Origin: Lactobacillus paragasseri | GTDB taxonomy: Bacteria; Bacillota; Bacilli; Lactobacillales; Lactobacillaceae | Direction of reading: 5' to 3' | DNA length: 64,000 nucleotides | NCBI RefSeq assembly: GCF_003584685.1 | Contig: NZ_AP018549.1 | Span: 806,001 to 870,000 of the forward strand | Shown here: positions 56,702 through 64,000 of the stretch, piece by piece | Numbering within the stretch: the first letter of the stretch is position 1 | How the letters are laid out: each line of letters begins with the position of its first letter | Position numbers and translations under genes: made by a program | The notes under the pieces: model-generated | Seen by the model: the letters and a program-made list of their open reading frames with translations, nothing else | The model's database searches: none | What the model was told of the DNA's origin: nothing

Positions 56702-56746
56702 ACAAGCCTTGTAGTAATCGTAAAATTGCTACAAGGCTTGTTTCTT
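56702..56746 (+). terminator. Hairpin after rpoD
   Basis: ACAAGCCTTGTAG / CTACAAGGCTTGT is a perfect 13-bp stem followed by TTCTT. The T tract is imperfect, so read-through into trmK is possible. Confidence 0.7.
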
Positions 56747-56809
56747 ATAAAATATTTTCAAGTAAGTTTTAAACTATCTATGCTAAAATTTTTAGTAAGA
56801 GGTGAGAGT

Positions 56810-57493
56810 GTGTTAGAAGAAAGACTAGCTCAAATTGGTAAAATGGTAGATCCTGAAAGTCGATTGGCTGATATTGGCACTGATCATGCGTATTTACCAA
56901 TAGCATTAGTAAAAGAAGGAAAAATTAACTTTGCAATTGCAAGTGATGTTGCAGCCGGCCCCTTGAATAATGCAAAACAAGATATTGAACAAGCAGGTTT
57001 AGAAAATAAAATTGAAACAAGATTAGGATCGGGCTTAGAGACTTTAAAGGCTGAAGATCGAATTGATACCGTGGTAATCGCGGGAATGGGCGGAAAGCTG
57101 ATGACTAATCTTTTAGAAACGGCTTATCAAGAAGGTAAAAAATATCCAACCTTAATTTTGGAGGCTAATATTGGTGAATCACTAGTAAGAAAGTGGTTGA
57201 TGGATCATCAATATGAAATTGTAGCTGAGAAAATTATTGAGGTAGCTGGCCATATTTATGAAATAATTAAGGCAGAAATTAAGACAAACAAGCATGATTT
57301 ATCTGAGCAGGAATTGTCATTTGGTCCATTTTTATTAAAAGAAAAAAATCCTGTTTTTATTAAAAAGTGGACTAATCAACTTAGATATTATCAAAATTTA
57401 AAGGCTAATTTGAATAAGGCTAAGAATAAAGATGAGGATAAGATTAATAAAATAAATGACTTAATTAAAATGATTGAGGAAGTGTTGAAATGA
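56810..57493 (+). CDS. trmK: tRNA (adenine(22)-N(1))-methyltransferase
   Basis: It methylates A22 of bacterial tRNAs. From the GTG at 56810 (agaggtg 5 nt upstream) the protein has 227 residues, starting with VLEERLAQIGKMVDPESRLA. The SAM-binding segment is ADIGTDHAYLPIALV (about 20-34), the catalytic region IAGMGGKLM. The frame is open further up to 56696, but that part overlaps the rpoD terminator hairpin and is not conserved, so I reject it. A C-terminal coiled coil (about 165-227) is typical. It overlaps the next gene by 4 nt. Confidence 0.93.
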   Translation: MLEERLAQIGKMVDPESRLADIGTDHAYLPIALVKEGKINFAIASDVAAGPLNNAKQDIEQAGLENKIETRLGSGLETLKAEDRIDTVVIAGMGGKLMTNLLETAYQEGKKYPTLILEANIGESLVRKWLMDHQYEIVAEKIIEVAGHIYEIIKAEIKTNKHDLSEQELSFGPFLLKEKNPVFIKKWTNQLRYYQNLKANLNKAKNKDEDKINKINDLIKMIEEVLK

Positions 57494-58287
57494 CAAAAGT
57501 AGCAGATATTGTAAATCGTTTAAGGGGAGATTTTCCGGAAGAAATTGCCTCTGAAGGTGATCCAGTTGGAATGCAAATTGGATCGATGGATGCTGAAGTT
57601 ACTAAAGTAATGACTACCTTAGATGTTCGCCCTCAAGTAGTAGATGAAGCAATTGAGAACGGCGTTGATTTGATCATTAGTCATCATCCGGTAATGTTTA
57701 GACCAGCAAAGAACTTGGACTTTTCTGATCCTCAAAATGCAATGTATGGCAAATTAATTGCTAACGGTATTACTGTATATTCAATTCATACTAATTCTGA
57801 TAAAGCTCAAAATGGCTCAGCTGATTGGCAAGCAGAAGAATTAGAGTTAAGAGATGTTGAACCCTTTGCTTTAGATGCTGATGGAATCGCAATTGGTCGA
57901 AAAGGAAAATTACCTAAATCAATGACCGCTAAAGAATTTGCTTACTACGTGAAAGATAAAATGCAAATTCCAATGGCAAGATTAATCACTGCTGATAATG
58001 ATAAAATAATTTCTACTGTAGCATTTATTTGTGGTGATGGTGGCAAATTTTGGCGCCAGGCATTGGTAGATGGTGTCGATGCATTTATTACTGGTGATGT
58101 ATATTATCACGTTGGGCATGATATGATATCTGCAGGTTTAACAGTAGTTGATCCAGGTCACTATACTGAGAAGCTCTTTAAATATAAAGTAGGCGAGCGT
58201 CTTGAAAAGTGGAATAAGGACTATAATTGGAATGTGCCTGTAGTAATATCAGAAGTATCTACTAATCCATTTCAAGATTTATTTTAG
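57490..58287 (+). CDS. Nif3-like dinuclear metal center protein
   Basis: The 265-residue protein is the short form of the Nif3/YqfO family without the inserted PII-like domain. Metal ligands are visible in ISHHPVMFRPAKNLDF (about 64-79) and HTNSDKAQNGSADW. Its biochemical role is unsettled; GTP cyclohydrolase-like activity has been proposed. It overlaps trmK by ATGA and is co-transcribed with pepT 11 nt downstream. Confidence 0.93.
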   Translation: MTKVADIVNRLRGDFPEEIASEGDPVGMQIGSMDAEVTKVMTTLDVRPQVVDEAIENGVDLIISHHPVMFRPAKNLDFSDPQNAMYGKLIANGITVYSIHTNSDKAQNGSADWQAEELELRDVEPFALDADGIAIGRKGKLPKSMTAKEFAYYVKDKMQIPMARLITADNDKIISTVAFICGDGGKFWRQALVDGVDAFITGDVYYHVGHDMISAGLTVVDPGHYTEKLFKYKVGERLEKWNKDYNWNVPVVISEVSTNPFQDLF

Positions 58288-58298
58288 GGGAGATTAAA

Positions 58299-59546
58299 AT
58301 GACAGAATATCCAACTTTACTACCAAGATTTTTAAAATACGTTAAAGTAAACTCACGATCTGATGAGCATTCAGACCGTTTTCCATCAACTGAAAGAGAA
58401 GAAAACTTTCAAAAGAATGTAATTATGAAGGACCTAGAAGAATTAGGCCTTAAAGATGTTCATTATAATCAAAAAAGTGGCTGTGTAATTGCTACTATTC
58501 CGTCAAATATTGACTATAAGGTGCCAACATTCGGCTTGTTAGCACACTGTGATACAGCCGACTTTAATTCAGTTGATGTCAAGCCGCAAATTACAGAGAA
58601 TTATGATGGTAAGTCTAAAATTCAATTAGGGGATAGCGAATTTTACTTAGATCCTGAAGTCTTTCCACATTTAAAAAATTATCAGGGTCAAACGATTATT
58701 TCAGCTTCTGGCGATACTTTACTTGGTGGGGATGACAAGTGTGGTATTTCAGAACTTATGACTTTTGCGGAATACTTGATGGAACATCCCGAAGAAAAAC
58801 ACGGTGAAATTAAATTAGCTTTTACTCCAGATGAAGAAATTGGAACCGGAGCAGAACATTTTGATGTTGAAGAATTTGGAGCAGATTTTGCTTATACAGT
58901 TGATGGTGAAGCACCAGGAAAACTTGACTGGGGTACGTTTTCAGCAGCTCAATTTGGCTTAGATATTCAAGGAGTAAATGTTCACCCAGCAGTAGCAAAG
59001 GGACAAATGATCAACGCAATTCAGGTTGGGATTGATTTCCATAATCAATTACCTGAACATGATCGTCCAGAACACACTGATGGTCGAGAAGGATTTTTCC
59101 ACTTAATGAATTTTGATGGAACTGTTGATTCAGCACATATGGATTATATTATTCGTGATTTTGAACGCGATGGACTTGAAAGAAGAAAGAATCTGGTTAA
59201 AGACATCGTTAAGAAGATGAATGACGAATTTGGCACTGAGAGAATTAAGCTTAAGATGTGGGATCAATATTACAATATGGCTGATGAATTAGAAAAGCAT
59301 ATGGAGATTGTTGATTTAGCTAGAGATGCTTATAAGGCTGAAGGTCTTACTGTCAATGAAGATCCTGTTCGTGGCGGTACTGATGGTTCACAATTAACTT
59401 ATATGGGCTTGCCTTGTCCAAATCTTTTTGCTGGTGAAGAAAACATGCATGGTAGATATGAATATACTGTCCTCGAAAGTATGTGGAAAGCTGTGGATGT
59501 TTTACGTAAGATCAATCAATTGAATGTTGAGAGAAATAAGAAATAA
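58299..59546 (+). CDS. pepT: Peptidase T (aminotripeptidase)
   Basis: It removes the N-terminal residue from tripeptides in the cytosol, part of the proteolytic nutrition of lactobacilli. The 415-residue metallopeptidase (M20B) has the zinc ligands in LLAHCDTADF, GGDDKCGISE, TPDEEIGTG and the catalytic RGGTDGSQL region. It starts at ATG after aggggag. It follows the Nif3-like gene. Confidence 0.97.
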   Translation: MTEYPTLLPRFLKYVKVNSRSDEHSDRFPSTEREENFQKNVIMKDLEELGLKDVHYNQKSGCVIATIPSNIDYKVPTFGLLAHCDTADFNSVDVKPQITENYDGKSKIQLGDSEFYLDPEVFPHLKNYQGQTIISASGDTLLGGDDKCGISELMTFAEYLMEHPEEKHGEIKLAFTPDEEIGTGAEHFDVEEFGADFAYTVDGEAPGKLDWGTFSAAQFGLDIQGVNVHPAVAKGQMINAIQVGIDFHNQLPEHDRPEHTDGREGFFHLMNFDGTVDSAHMDYIIRDFERDGLERRKNLVKDIVKKMNDEFGTERIKLKMWDQYYNMADELEKHMEIVDLARDAYKAEGLTVNEDPVRGGTDGSQLTYMGLPCPNLFAGEENMHGRYEYTVLESMWKAVDVLRKINQLNVERNKK

Positions 59547-59690
59547 ATAGAAAGTGAAACAATTTTTAACTATTTTTGATTAAATTCATTACTTTTTATT
59601 TTTCTTGAACTTGCTTAATTGTACAAATATCAACATTTATAAATTAATTAAAAATTAAAAATAGTTTTACACTGATACTATTAACCTGCT

Positions 59691-59741
59691 AAATAGCAGA
59701 TAAAAAGCTTGAAATATAAGCATTTTGTCTGCTATTTTTTT
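59691..59741 (+). terminator. Probable terminator in the pepT-ytrA gap
   Basis: The 312-nt gap from pepT to the GntR regulator holds no gene. It contains AAATAGCAGA (59691-59700) pairing with TCTGCTATTT (59728-59737), with an inner AAAAGCTT / AAGCaTTTT helix and a T tail, then the promoter and operator described next. Confidence 0.7.
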
Positions 59742-59783
59742 ATTAAAAAATATAATTTTAAAACTGTGAAACAAAAATATAAC

Positions 59784-59812
59784 TTGTATTTAAAAATAGA
59801 TGTTGGTATTAT
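59784..59812 (+). promoter_or_regulatory. Promoter of the GntR/ABC operon
   Basis: TTGTAT (59784-59789) and TATTAT (59807-59812) are 17 nt apart, directly upstream of the inverted repeat and the operon start. Confidence 0.6.
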
Positions 59813-59814
59813 AT

Positions 59815-59840
59815 TAGTGTAATAGATAAACCATACACTA
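59815..59840. promoter_or_regulatory. Inverted-repeat operator of the YtrA-type regulator
   Basis: TAGTGTA (59815-59821) and TACACTA (59834-59840) form a perfect inverted repeat with a 12-nt spacer. It lies just after the -10 element and before the regulator start, the position expected for autoregulation by a GntR/YtrA repressor. Confidence 0.65.
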
Positions 59841-59858
59841 GTGAAGAAGGTGTAAAGA

Positions 59859-60227
59859 TTGCAATTCCAAGATAATATTCCAATTTATGTTCAAATTGAA
59901 AAGTATCTTTACCGACAAATCGCTCTGGGCAAAATAAAGCCAGGAGAGAAAGTTCCTTCAGTTCGCCAATTAGCCGTTGATCTAACTGTAAATGTAAATA
60001 CTGTTCAACGAGCACTTAACCAAATGAATACTGAAGGTATTCTTGAAGTTCGAATAGGACTGGGATCATTCGTTACAACGGATACAGAGCTGATTTTACA
60101 AAAGCGTAGAGAGCTAATTAAGGACACAATGAGCGAATTTCTAGAAAGTACAGCACAATTGGGCCTAACTCCAGAAAAGACGCTTGAGGAGCTTAAAAAG
60201 TTCATAGAAGAGAAGAAGGGAGATTAA
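59859..60227 (+). CDS. GntR-family regulator, YtrA subfamily
   Basis: The 122-residue protein is a short GntR: winged helix-turn-helix at about 10-75 (IYVQIEKYLYRQIALGKIKP, VNTVQRALNQMNTEGIL) and a ~40-residue C-terminal dimerisation tail, without a ligand domain, as in YtrA. The start is TTG with aaggtg upstream. It is followed directly by an ABC transporter that it most likely controls, with the inverted repeat in front as operator. The inducer is unknown; cell-wall-active antibiotics induce YtrA in Bacillus. Confidence 0.92.
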   Translation: MQFQDNIPIYVQIEKYLYRQIALGKIKPGEKVPSVRQLAVDLTVNVNTVQRALNQMNTEGILEVRIGLGSFVTTDTELILQKRRELIKDTMSEFLESTAQLGLTPEKTLEELKKFIEEKKGD

Positions 60228-60228
60228 A

Positions 60229-60936
60229 ATGAGTAAACTACTTGAGGTAAAAGGATTAACATATCGCAAAAATTTAAAAACTATTCTTGAAGATGTAAAT
60301 TTAGACGTTGATTCTGGTAAGATTATTGCGCTTTTGGGTGAAAATGGTGCCGGTAAGACTACTTTGATGAGAGTGATTGTAGGAATTGCCAAACATTATC
60401 AAGGAGAAGTACTTCTTAATGGCGATGGCAGTGAAGTTTACCGCAAGGCTAACATTGCTATGACAGATAACCTAAAAGGTTTAAGCGATTCTACTAAGGT
60501 TGGCGAGGTAGAAGAATTTTATCAAAAATTATTTGTTGATTTTGATAGTAGTAAATTTGAACAGCTACGTTCATTTATGAAACTCAACAACGATATGAAG
60601 TTAGGACAATTATCACGTGGTATGCGCGAAAAACTTGAAATTGCGCTAACTTTGAGTCGAGAAGCAAAATTATACTTACTTGATGAACCGTTTTCTGGAA
60701 TTGATCCAATGGCTAGAAAAAGAATTATTAATTCAATCTTACTTTGGAAGAGCCCAGATAGCACTATTGTTATTTCTGATCACTTCGTAAATGAAATTAC
60801 GACGATTTTAGATGAAGTTGTAATTGTAAAAGATAAGAAAATCGCTAGTCATCTCTCAGCAGATGATATTAGAGCAAAGGGACATAGTATTGAGGAATAC
60901 TATGAAAGCTTATATGCAGATGAAGGAGCTGAATAA
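60229..60936 (+). CDS. ABC transporter ATP-binding protein
   Basis: The 235-residue ATPase has Walker A GENGAGKTT (about 36-44), signature LSRGMREKLEIA instead of LSGGQ, and Walker B LYLLDEPFSGIDP. This signature variant is common in ATPases next to GntR/YtrA regulators. It starts one base after the regulator stop and pairs with the two permeases that follow. Confidence 0.93.
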   Translation: MSKLLEVKGLTYRKNLKTILEDVNLDVDSGKIIALLGENGAGKTTLMRVIVGIAKHYQGEVLLNGDGSEVYRKANIAMTDNLKGLSDSTKVGEVEEFYQKLFVDFDSSKFEQLRSFMKLNNDMKLGQLSRGMREKLEIALTLSREAKLYLLDEPFSGIDPMARKRIINSILLWKSPDSTIVISDHFVNEITTILDEVVIVKDKKIASHLSADDIRAKGHSIEEYYESLYADEGAE

Positions 60937-60938
60937 AC

Positions 60939-61757
60939 ATGACTACTTTTAAAGCATTATTTAATCAAATGGGTAAAAAGAAACGTCGCAGCGTTTATTT
61001 ACTGGCTCTCTTGCAATTGGTAGCAGCCTCCGTTTTCGCACTCTGGGCATTATTTTCAAATGGCGGTGCATTTTCTAATCAAGATAAACCAATAGCCTGG
61101 TTTGTAATGGTCTTCACTTTTGCCCCTTTGGCAGATATGGCTTATGTAGTGCTTTCTGCTTGGCAGAATGAAAAGGAATATAGTTCGCAAACTTGGCGTC
61201 TGGTTCCAGTTTCATCTAGTAAGTTTTACTTAGCTAATATATTATCAGCTATTGTTAACGGACTTTACTTAGTTTTAATCCAAATTGGAATGGGCGTTGT
61301 TACATTTTTACCAGCGTTAATAAGTAATGATGTAAGAACCAATATCTGGGAAATTAATCAAGCTATCTCTAAGTCAAGCCACGCAGGTGACTTTTGGCAA
61401 AAGCTCTCTGATTCATTTCCAATCGGAGAAATGCTAAGTGCATTATTAGCATTTTTATTATTTGCAATTTTAGTTTATAGCATTGTAACAACACTTAATC
61501 TTTCAAGTAGAACAATCACTGATTTTCTTCCTGATAAGCATAGTAAGTTAATTCGTTTCGTGATTATGATCGTTTTGATTTTTATCTTTATTGTATTAAC
61601 AAACAATTTAGGCAGTTTACTAAATCAATTATGTTGGGGCGAAACAAGTAATGGTCTAGTTGCATTTGCTGAAGGTAATTTAATGATGGCCTTAATTGAT
61701 ATTATCTTAGGTTCAATTAATATCTGGCTTTTGAAGGACTTCCATGAGGGAAAGTAG
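60939..61757 (+). CDS. ABC transporter permease (first of two paralogues)
   Basis: The 272-residue protein has six hydrophobic helices. It shares with the next gene the segments SQTWRLVP, LANILSAIVNGLYLVLIQ and DFLPDKHSKLIRF, so the two arose by duplication. No large extracellular domain is present. It starts 2 nt after the ATPase gene; the two permeases may form a heterodimeric export channel. Substrate unknown. Confidence 0.85.
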   Translation: MTTFKALFNQMGKKKRRSVYLLALLQLVAASVFALWALFSNGGAFSNQDKPIAWFVMVFTFAPLADMAYVVLSAWQNEKEYSSQTWRLVPVSSSKFYLANILSAIVNGLYLVLIQIGMGVVTFLPALISNDVRTNIWEINQAISKSSHAGDFWQKLSDSFPIGEMLSALLAFLLFAILVYSIVTTLNLSSRTITDFLPDKHSKLIRFVIMIVLIFIFIVLTNNLGSLLNQLCWGETSNGLVAFAEGNLMMALIDIILGSINIWLLKDFHEGK

Positions 61758-61766
61758 GTATGCCTA

Positions 61767-62603
61767 ATGACGTCTTTTTCATCAATATTTAAAGAATTAA
61801 CTAAAAATAAGGTACGACTAGTTCGGCGTCTTGTATTTTTACAAATAGTAGTTGGTATTCTGCTTGGTTTTTGGGCACTATTTTATTCTGCTTTTGAAGG
61901 TGAAAGTAAGGCATATTTCCTAATTTCGTTTATTACTATTACACCTTTGTTTGATGTAGCTTACTTATTTCTATCAAGTAGAAAAAATGAACAAGTTTAT
62001 GCATCTCAGACTTGGCGTTTAGCACCAATCAAGGAAAGTACCTTGCTACTTGCAAATTTGTTTTCTGCAATTGTTGATGGCTTATATTTAGTAGTTATTC
62101 AATTAGCAATGATATTAATTGCAGGTTTACCAATAATTGGCACAAACGAGTTTTGGAAAACGACATTTAAAAATTTCGGCTCAATTGGTGAAGGAAAGTT
62201 ATGGCAAGATATCCATATAACAGATTTGATTTCAGTTATTGTTTTGCTGATTTTAATTGGAATTTTTATTTATCTTGCGGTTAGTTTAATTAACTTTACT
62301 GGAAAAATAGTTAGCGATTTCTTGCCAGAAAAGATAAGTAAACTAGTTTACTTCCTTGTAGTTGTTTCGCTAACTTGCATCGGATTAATATTCTTAATTA
62401 ATGTTTATTGGTTCGTCATGGATTCAGTGACAGGATTTTTACAAAATGGAATGTTTTTAACAACTTTAGGTAAAGATGCTATTGACGTTAGGTCTGATCT
62501 AACTGGTAATTATCTGACCATGGCAGTTGTTTTAGCAGTTGATATAATTTTGATTGCAATTAATGTCGTACTTCTGCGTAAGTATCATGAAGCGAAGATA
62601 TAA
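61767..62603 (+). CDS. ABC transporter permease (second of two paralogues)
   Basis: The 278-residue membrane protein has six helices and repeats the shared segments of the preceding gene (SQTWRLAP, LANLFSAIVDGLYLVVIQ, DFLPEKISKLVYF). It is the last gene of the GntR-ATPase-permease-permease operon, and a terminator follows at once. Confidence 0.85.
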   Translation: MTSFSSIFKELTKNKVRLVRRLVFLQIVVGILLGFWALFYSAFEGESKAYFLISFITITPLFDVAYLFLSSRKNEQVYASQTWRLAPIKESTLLLANLFSAIVDGLYLVVIQLAMILIAGLPIIGTNEFWKTTFKNFGSIGEGKLWQDIHITDLISVIVLLILIGIFIYLAVSLINFTGKIVSDFLPEKISKLVYFLVVVSLTCIGLIFLINVYWFVMDSVTGFLQNGMFLTTLGKDAIDVRSDLTGNYLTMAVVLAVDIILIAINVVLLRKYHEAKI

Positions 62604-62604
62604 G

Positions 62605-62656
62605 AAAAAGGAATAAGATTTTGAAAATTTGTTTTCAAAACCCTATTCCTTTTTTT
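62605..62656. terminator. Bidirectional terminator after the ABC operon
   Basis: AAAAAGGAATAagaTTTTGAAAA / TTTTCAAAAccctATTCCTTTTTTT, a long stem between converging units. Confidence 0.85.
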
Positions 62657-62674
62657 GCTGCCAGTAATTTTAAA

Positions 62675-62872
62675 TTAAGAATTAGCTTGAATATAATCTA
62701 AAACTTGTTCAGCTTCTTCCATTGTGTACTTAGCTTCGCCAGTCTTCATCGCATGCAATTTTTCTACAGATAGGTGACTTGAGAAAGCAAGCGCTGTATC
62801 GTTGACATTATTTTTAACTTCAAACTCAATAATTGCATCGGATAATTCTTCAGGACTCATTTTATAATTCAC
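62675..62872 (-). CDS. Small acidic protein, unknown function
   Basis: The 65-residue protein (MSPEELSDAIIEFEVKNNVN near the start) is acidic and predicted helical, with no membrane segment or signal peptide. I do not recognise it. The start is uncertain: GTG at 62872 or ATG at 62860. The same strand carries lepB 15 nt upstream, so the two are co-transcribed. Confidence 0.65.
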   Translation of the reverse strand: MNYKMSPEELSDAIIEFEVKNNVNDTALAFSSHLSVEKLHAMKTGEAKYTMEEAEQVLDYIQANS

Positions 62873-62887
62873 ACTTTCTAAAAAAAT

Positions 62888-63460
62888 CTATTTAAACCAT
62901 TGTATTTGATCAAATGGGAAATATCGTAATTTGACCTCACCAACAATATCTTTTTTCTTGATAAAGCCAAACATCCGTGAATCTTTTGAAACATTCCGGT
63001 GATCGCCCATTACGAAATAACAGTCTTTTGGCACTCGCTTTACATGATAAAGCTGCTGCAGGCTGAAATTATTGGTGTATAGTTGACCCTTAGCAAGCTT
63101 TTTCTTGTATTCTGTTAAGTACGACTCTTTGATTGGCTTTCCATTAATATACATTACATCATTTTTTGATTTAATGCTGTCTCCAGGCACTCCGATAATT
63201 CTCTTAATATAAAGTGCGCCTGGTTGATCTGGCGCTCGTAAAATCACAATATCACCACGTGAGAGCTTAGAATGTCTTACTGCAATGATTCGATCATTAT
63301 TCTCAAAGGTTGGCTGCATTGATGGTCCAGTGATAGTTTCATTAGCAAGTAATACGCGGAACATAAAAATATATAAACCAAAAATTACAATTGCTAGAAT
63401 GAATACCTGCAGGAGCCAATGACCAAGCGATTCAGCCGATTCAGTTTTATGTTTTGACAT
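62888..63460 (-). CDS. lepB: Signal peptidase I
   Basis: It cleaves signal peptides from exported proteins at the outer face of the membrane. The 190-residue protein has one N-terminal membrane helix (about 14-38), catalytic S47 in GPSMQPTF, general base K86 in YIKRIIGVPGD and the C-terminal GDHRNVSKDSR box. The start is ATG with AAGGAG 8 nt upstream. The usual single-helix Gram-positive type. Confidence 0.96.
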   Translation of the reverse strand: MSKHKTESAESLGHWLLQVFILAIVIFGLYIFMFRVLLANETITGPSMQPTFENNDRIIAVRHSKLSRGDIVILRAPDQPGALYIKRIIGVPGDSIKSKNDVMYINGKPIKESYLTEYKKKLAKGQLYTNNFSLQQLYHVKRVPKDCYFVMGDHRNVSKDSRMFGFIKKKDIVGEVKLRYFPFDQIQWFK

Positions 63461-63550
63461 AATTTTTGCTCCTTAATGCTTACATCACTTTTATTATACC
63501 TGTTTTTATTAATTTTGAATGGTAAAATCATTTCATAGGGAATGTATCAA

Positions 63551-64000
63551 ATGAAACAGTATCAAATTAAACTCAATCAATTAGACAGAGAACTGAATTA
63601 TTTACCTCTTCATAGACAAGTTGACATAATTAATAATATAATTGCCAATATTCAGCAAAAAAAGATTTTACCAAAATCACCTAATTCACTTGGATTTTTA
63701 CCTGATAGCTTAGATATAATGATAGATAATATTGGAAATAAAGATAAAGCCCAAGAAGCAAATAATTTACTTAATAATTTCCGTAGTTTTCTTTCAAGAG
63801 AATATGGAGTTTGGTCTTTGCCAAACTTAGAAACAGCAAGGTTAATTAAGCAAGAGTATCATGTTAAATCAAGCTTAGAAATTATGGCAGGAAATGCATA
63901 TTGGTCGAAGGCTTTAAGTCAGGTGGGGATAAAGGCAACAGCAAGTGATTCTTTTTCTTGGGCTAAAAGTTCAACAACCGGAGAAGCTCCAATTTTTGCA
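63551..64000 (+). CDS. SAM-dependent methyltransferase-like protein, N-terminal part
   Basis: The frame is open to the window end and gives 150 residues. The first ~80 residues have no recognised fold. SLEIMAGNAYWSKALSQVGI (about 107-126) and ATASDSFSW resemble the SAM-binding motif of methyltransferases, with LEIMAGN for the glycine-rich loop and an acidic residue (ASD) at the end of the next strand. The ATG at 63551 has aggga 9 nt upstream. The catalytic part is missing from the window, so this is a family guess only. Confidence 0.6.
   Translation, partial: MKQYQIKLNQLDRELNYLPLHRQVDIINNIIANIQQKKILPKSPNSLGFLPDSLDIMIDNIGNKDKAQEANNLLNNFRSFLSREYGVWSLPNLETARLIKQEYHVKSSLEIMAGNAYWSKALSQVGIKATASDSFSWAKSSTTGEAPIFA

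Noticed and set aside
56696..56809. 38-codon N-terminal extension of TrmK from the ATG at 56696
   Set aside because: It runs through the rpoD hairpin and has no binding site, and the family starts at the GTG at 56810.
1..64000. CRISPR array, insertion sequence, prophage or integrated element
   Set aside because: No regular direct repeats, transposase, integrase or att-like duplications were seen. The tRNA-Ser at 11503 is not followed by an integrase or by a repeated tRNA end.

Overview
The window looks like a chromosomal segment of a low-GC, host-associated Lactobacillus of the L. johnsonii / L. gasseri group. The basis is AT-rich codon use, strong Shine-Dalgarno sites, a long ThyA of the L. 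casei type, a bile salt hydrolase, T-box control of aminoacyl-tRNA synthetase operons, and many genes for transport and salvage. Species assignment is an inference from gene content and recalled protein similarity; no search was run. I see no prophage, insertion sequence, CRISPR array or rRNA.

Layout. 1-6400: the 3' end of recJ, apt, a YjeM-like amino acid permease, a cardiolipin synthase on the minus strand, and a thyA-folA pair. 6400-14200: an SLC45-like sugar transporter broken by a one-base deletion (with operator and cre-like sites in front of it), a P3A-type proton ATPase divergent from a LysR regulator, a 31-codon minus-strand gene with its own terminator, tRNA-Ser(CGA), a PAP2 phosphatase, enolase, and a second broken sugar transporter (SemiSWEET). 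14200-19200: a divergent ABC-F ATPase, bile salt hydrolase, an XRE regulator, and a minus-strand operon of a coiled-coil membrane protein plus an exported nuclease. 19200-26200: a T-box-controlled methionine ABC transporter, then fumarase, fumarate reductase flavoprotein and an LDH/MDH-family dehydrogenase carrying the malate-type arginine. Together these three could form the reductive route from oxaloacetate to succinate.

26200-41100: a ThrE-like exporter, asparaginase, a CtpE-like P-type ATPase, a large membrane protein, a YbaK deacylase, then prmA, a small membrane protein, rel and dtd, followed by a T-box leader with hisS-aspS whose specifier region reads GACAC (overlapping Asp and His codons). 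41100-46400: an aminotransferase, an msrB / SGNH hydrolase / msrA cluster, a YitT protein and a PPDK regulatory protein. 46400-59600: a macromolecule-synthesis cluster: rpsU, yqeY, phoH-like, ybeY, era, recO, T-box glyQ-glyS, dnaG, rpoD, trmK, a Nif3-like gene and pepT. 59600-64000: a GntR/YtrA-type regulator with an inverted-repeat operator, its ABC ATPase and two paralogous permeases, a small minus-strand protein, signal peptidase I, and the start of a methyltransferase-like gene cut by the window edge.

Most of the window is ordinary core genome. The points that deserve a second look are the two single-base frameshifts in sugar transporter genes, the dehydrogenase with malate-type specificity next to fumC and the fumarate reductase, the dual-codon T-box, the ABC-F protein whose degenerate residues all fall in one composite ATP site, the nuclease / sunset-like-domain pair, and the 31-codon gene.
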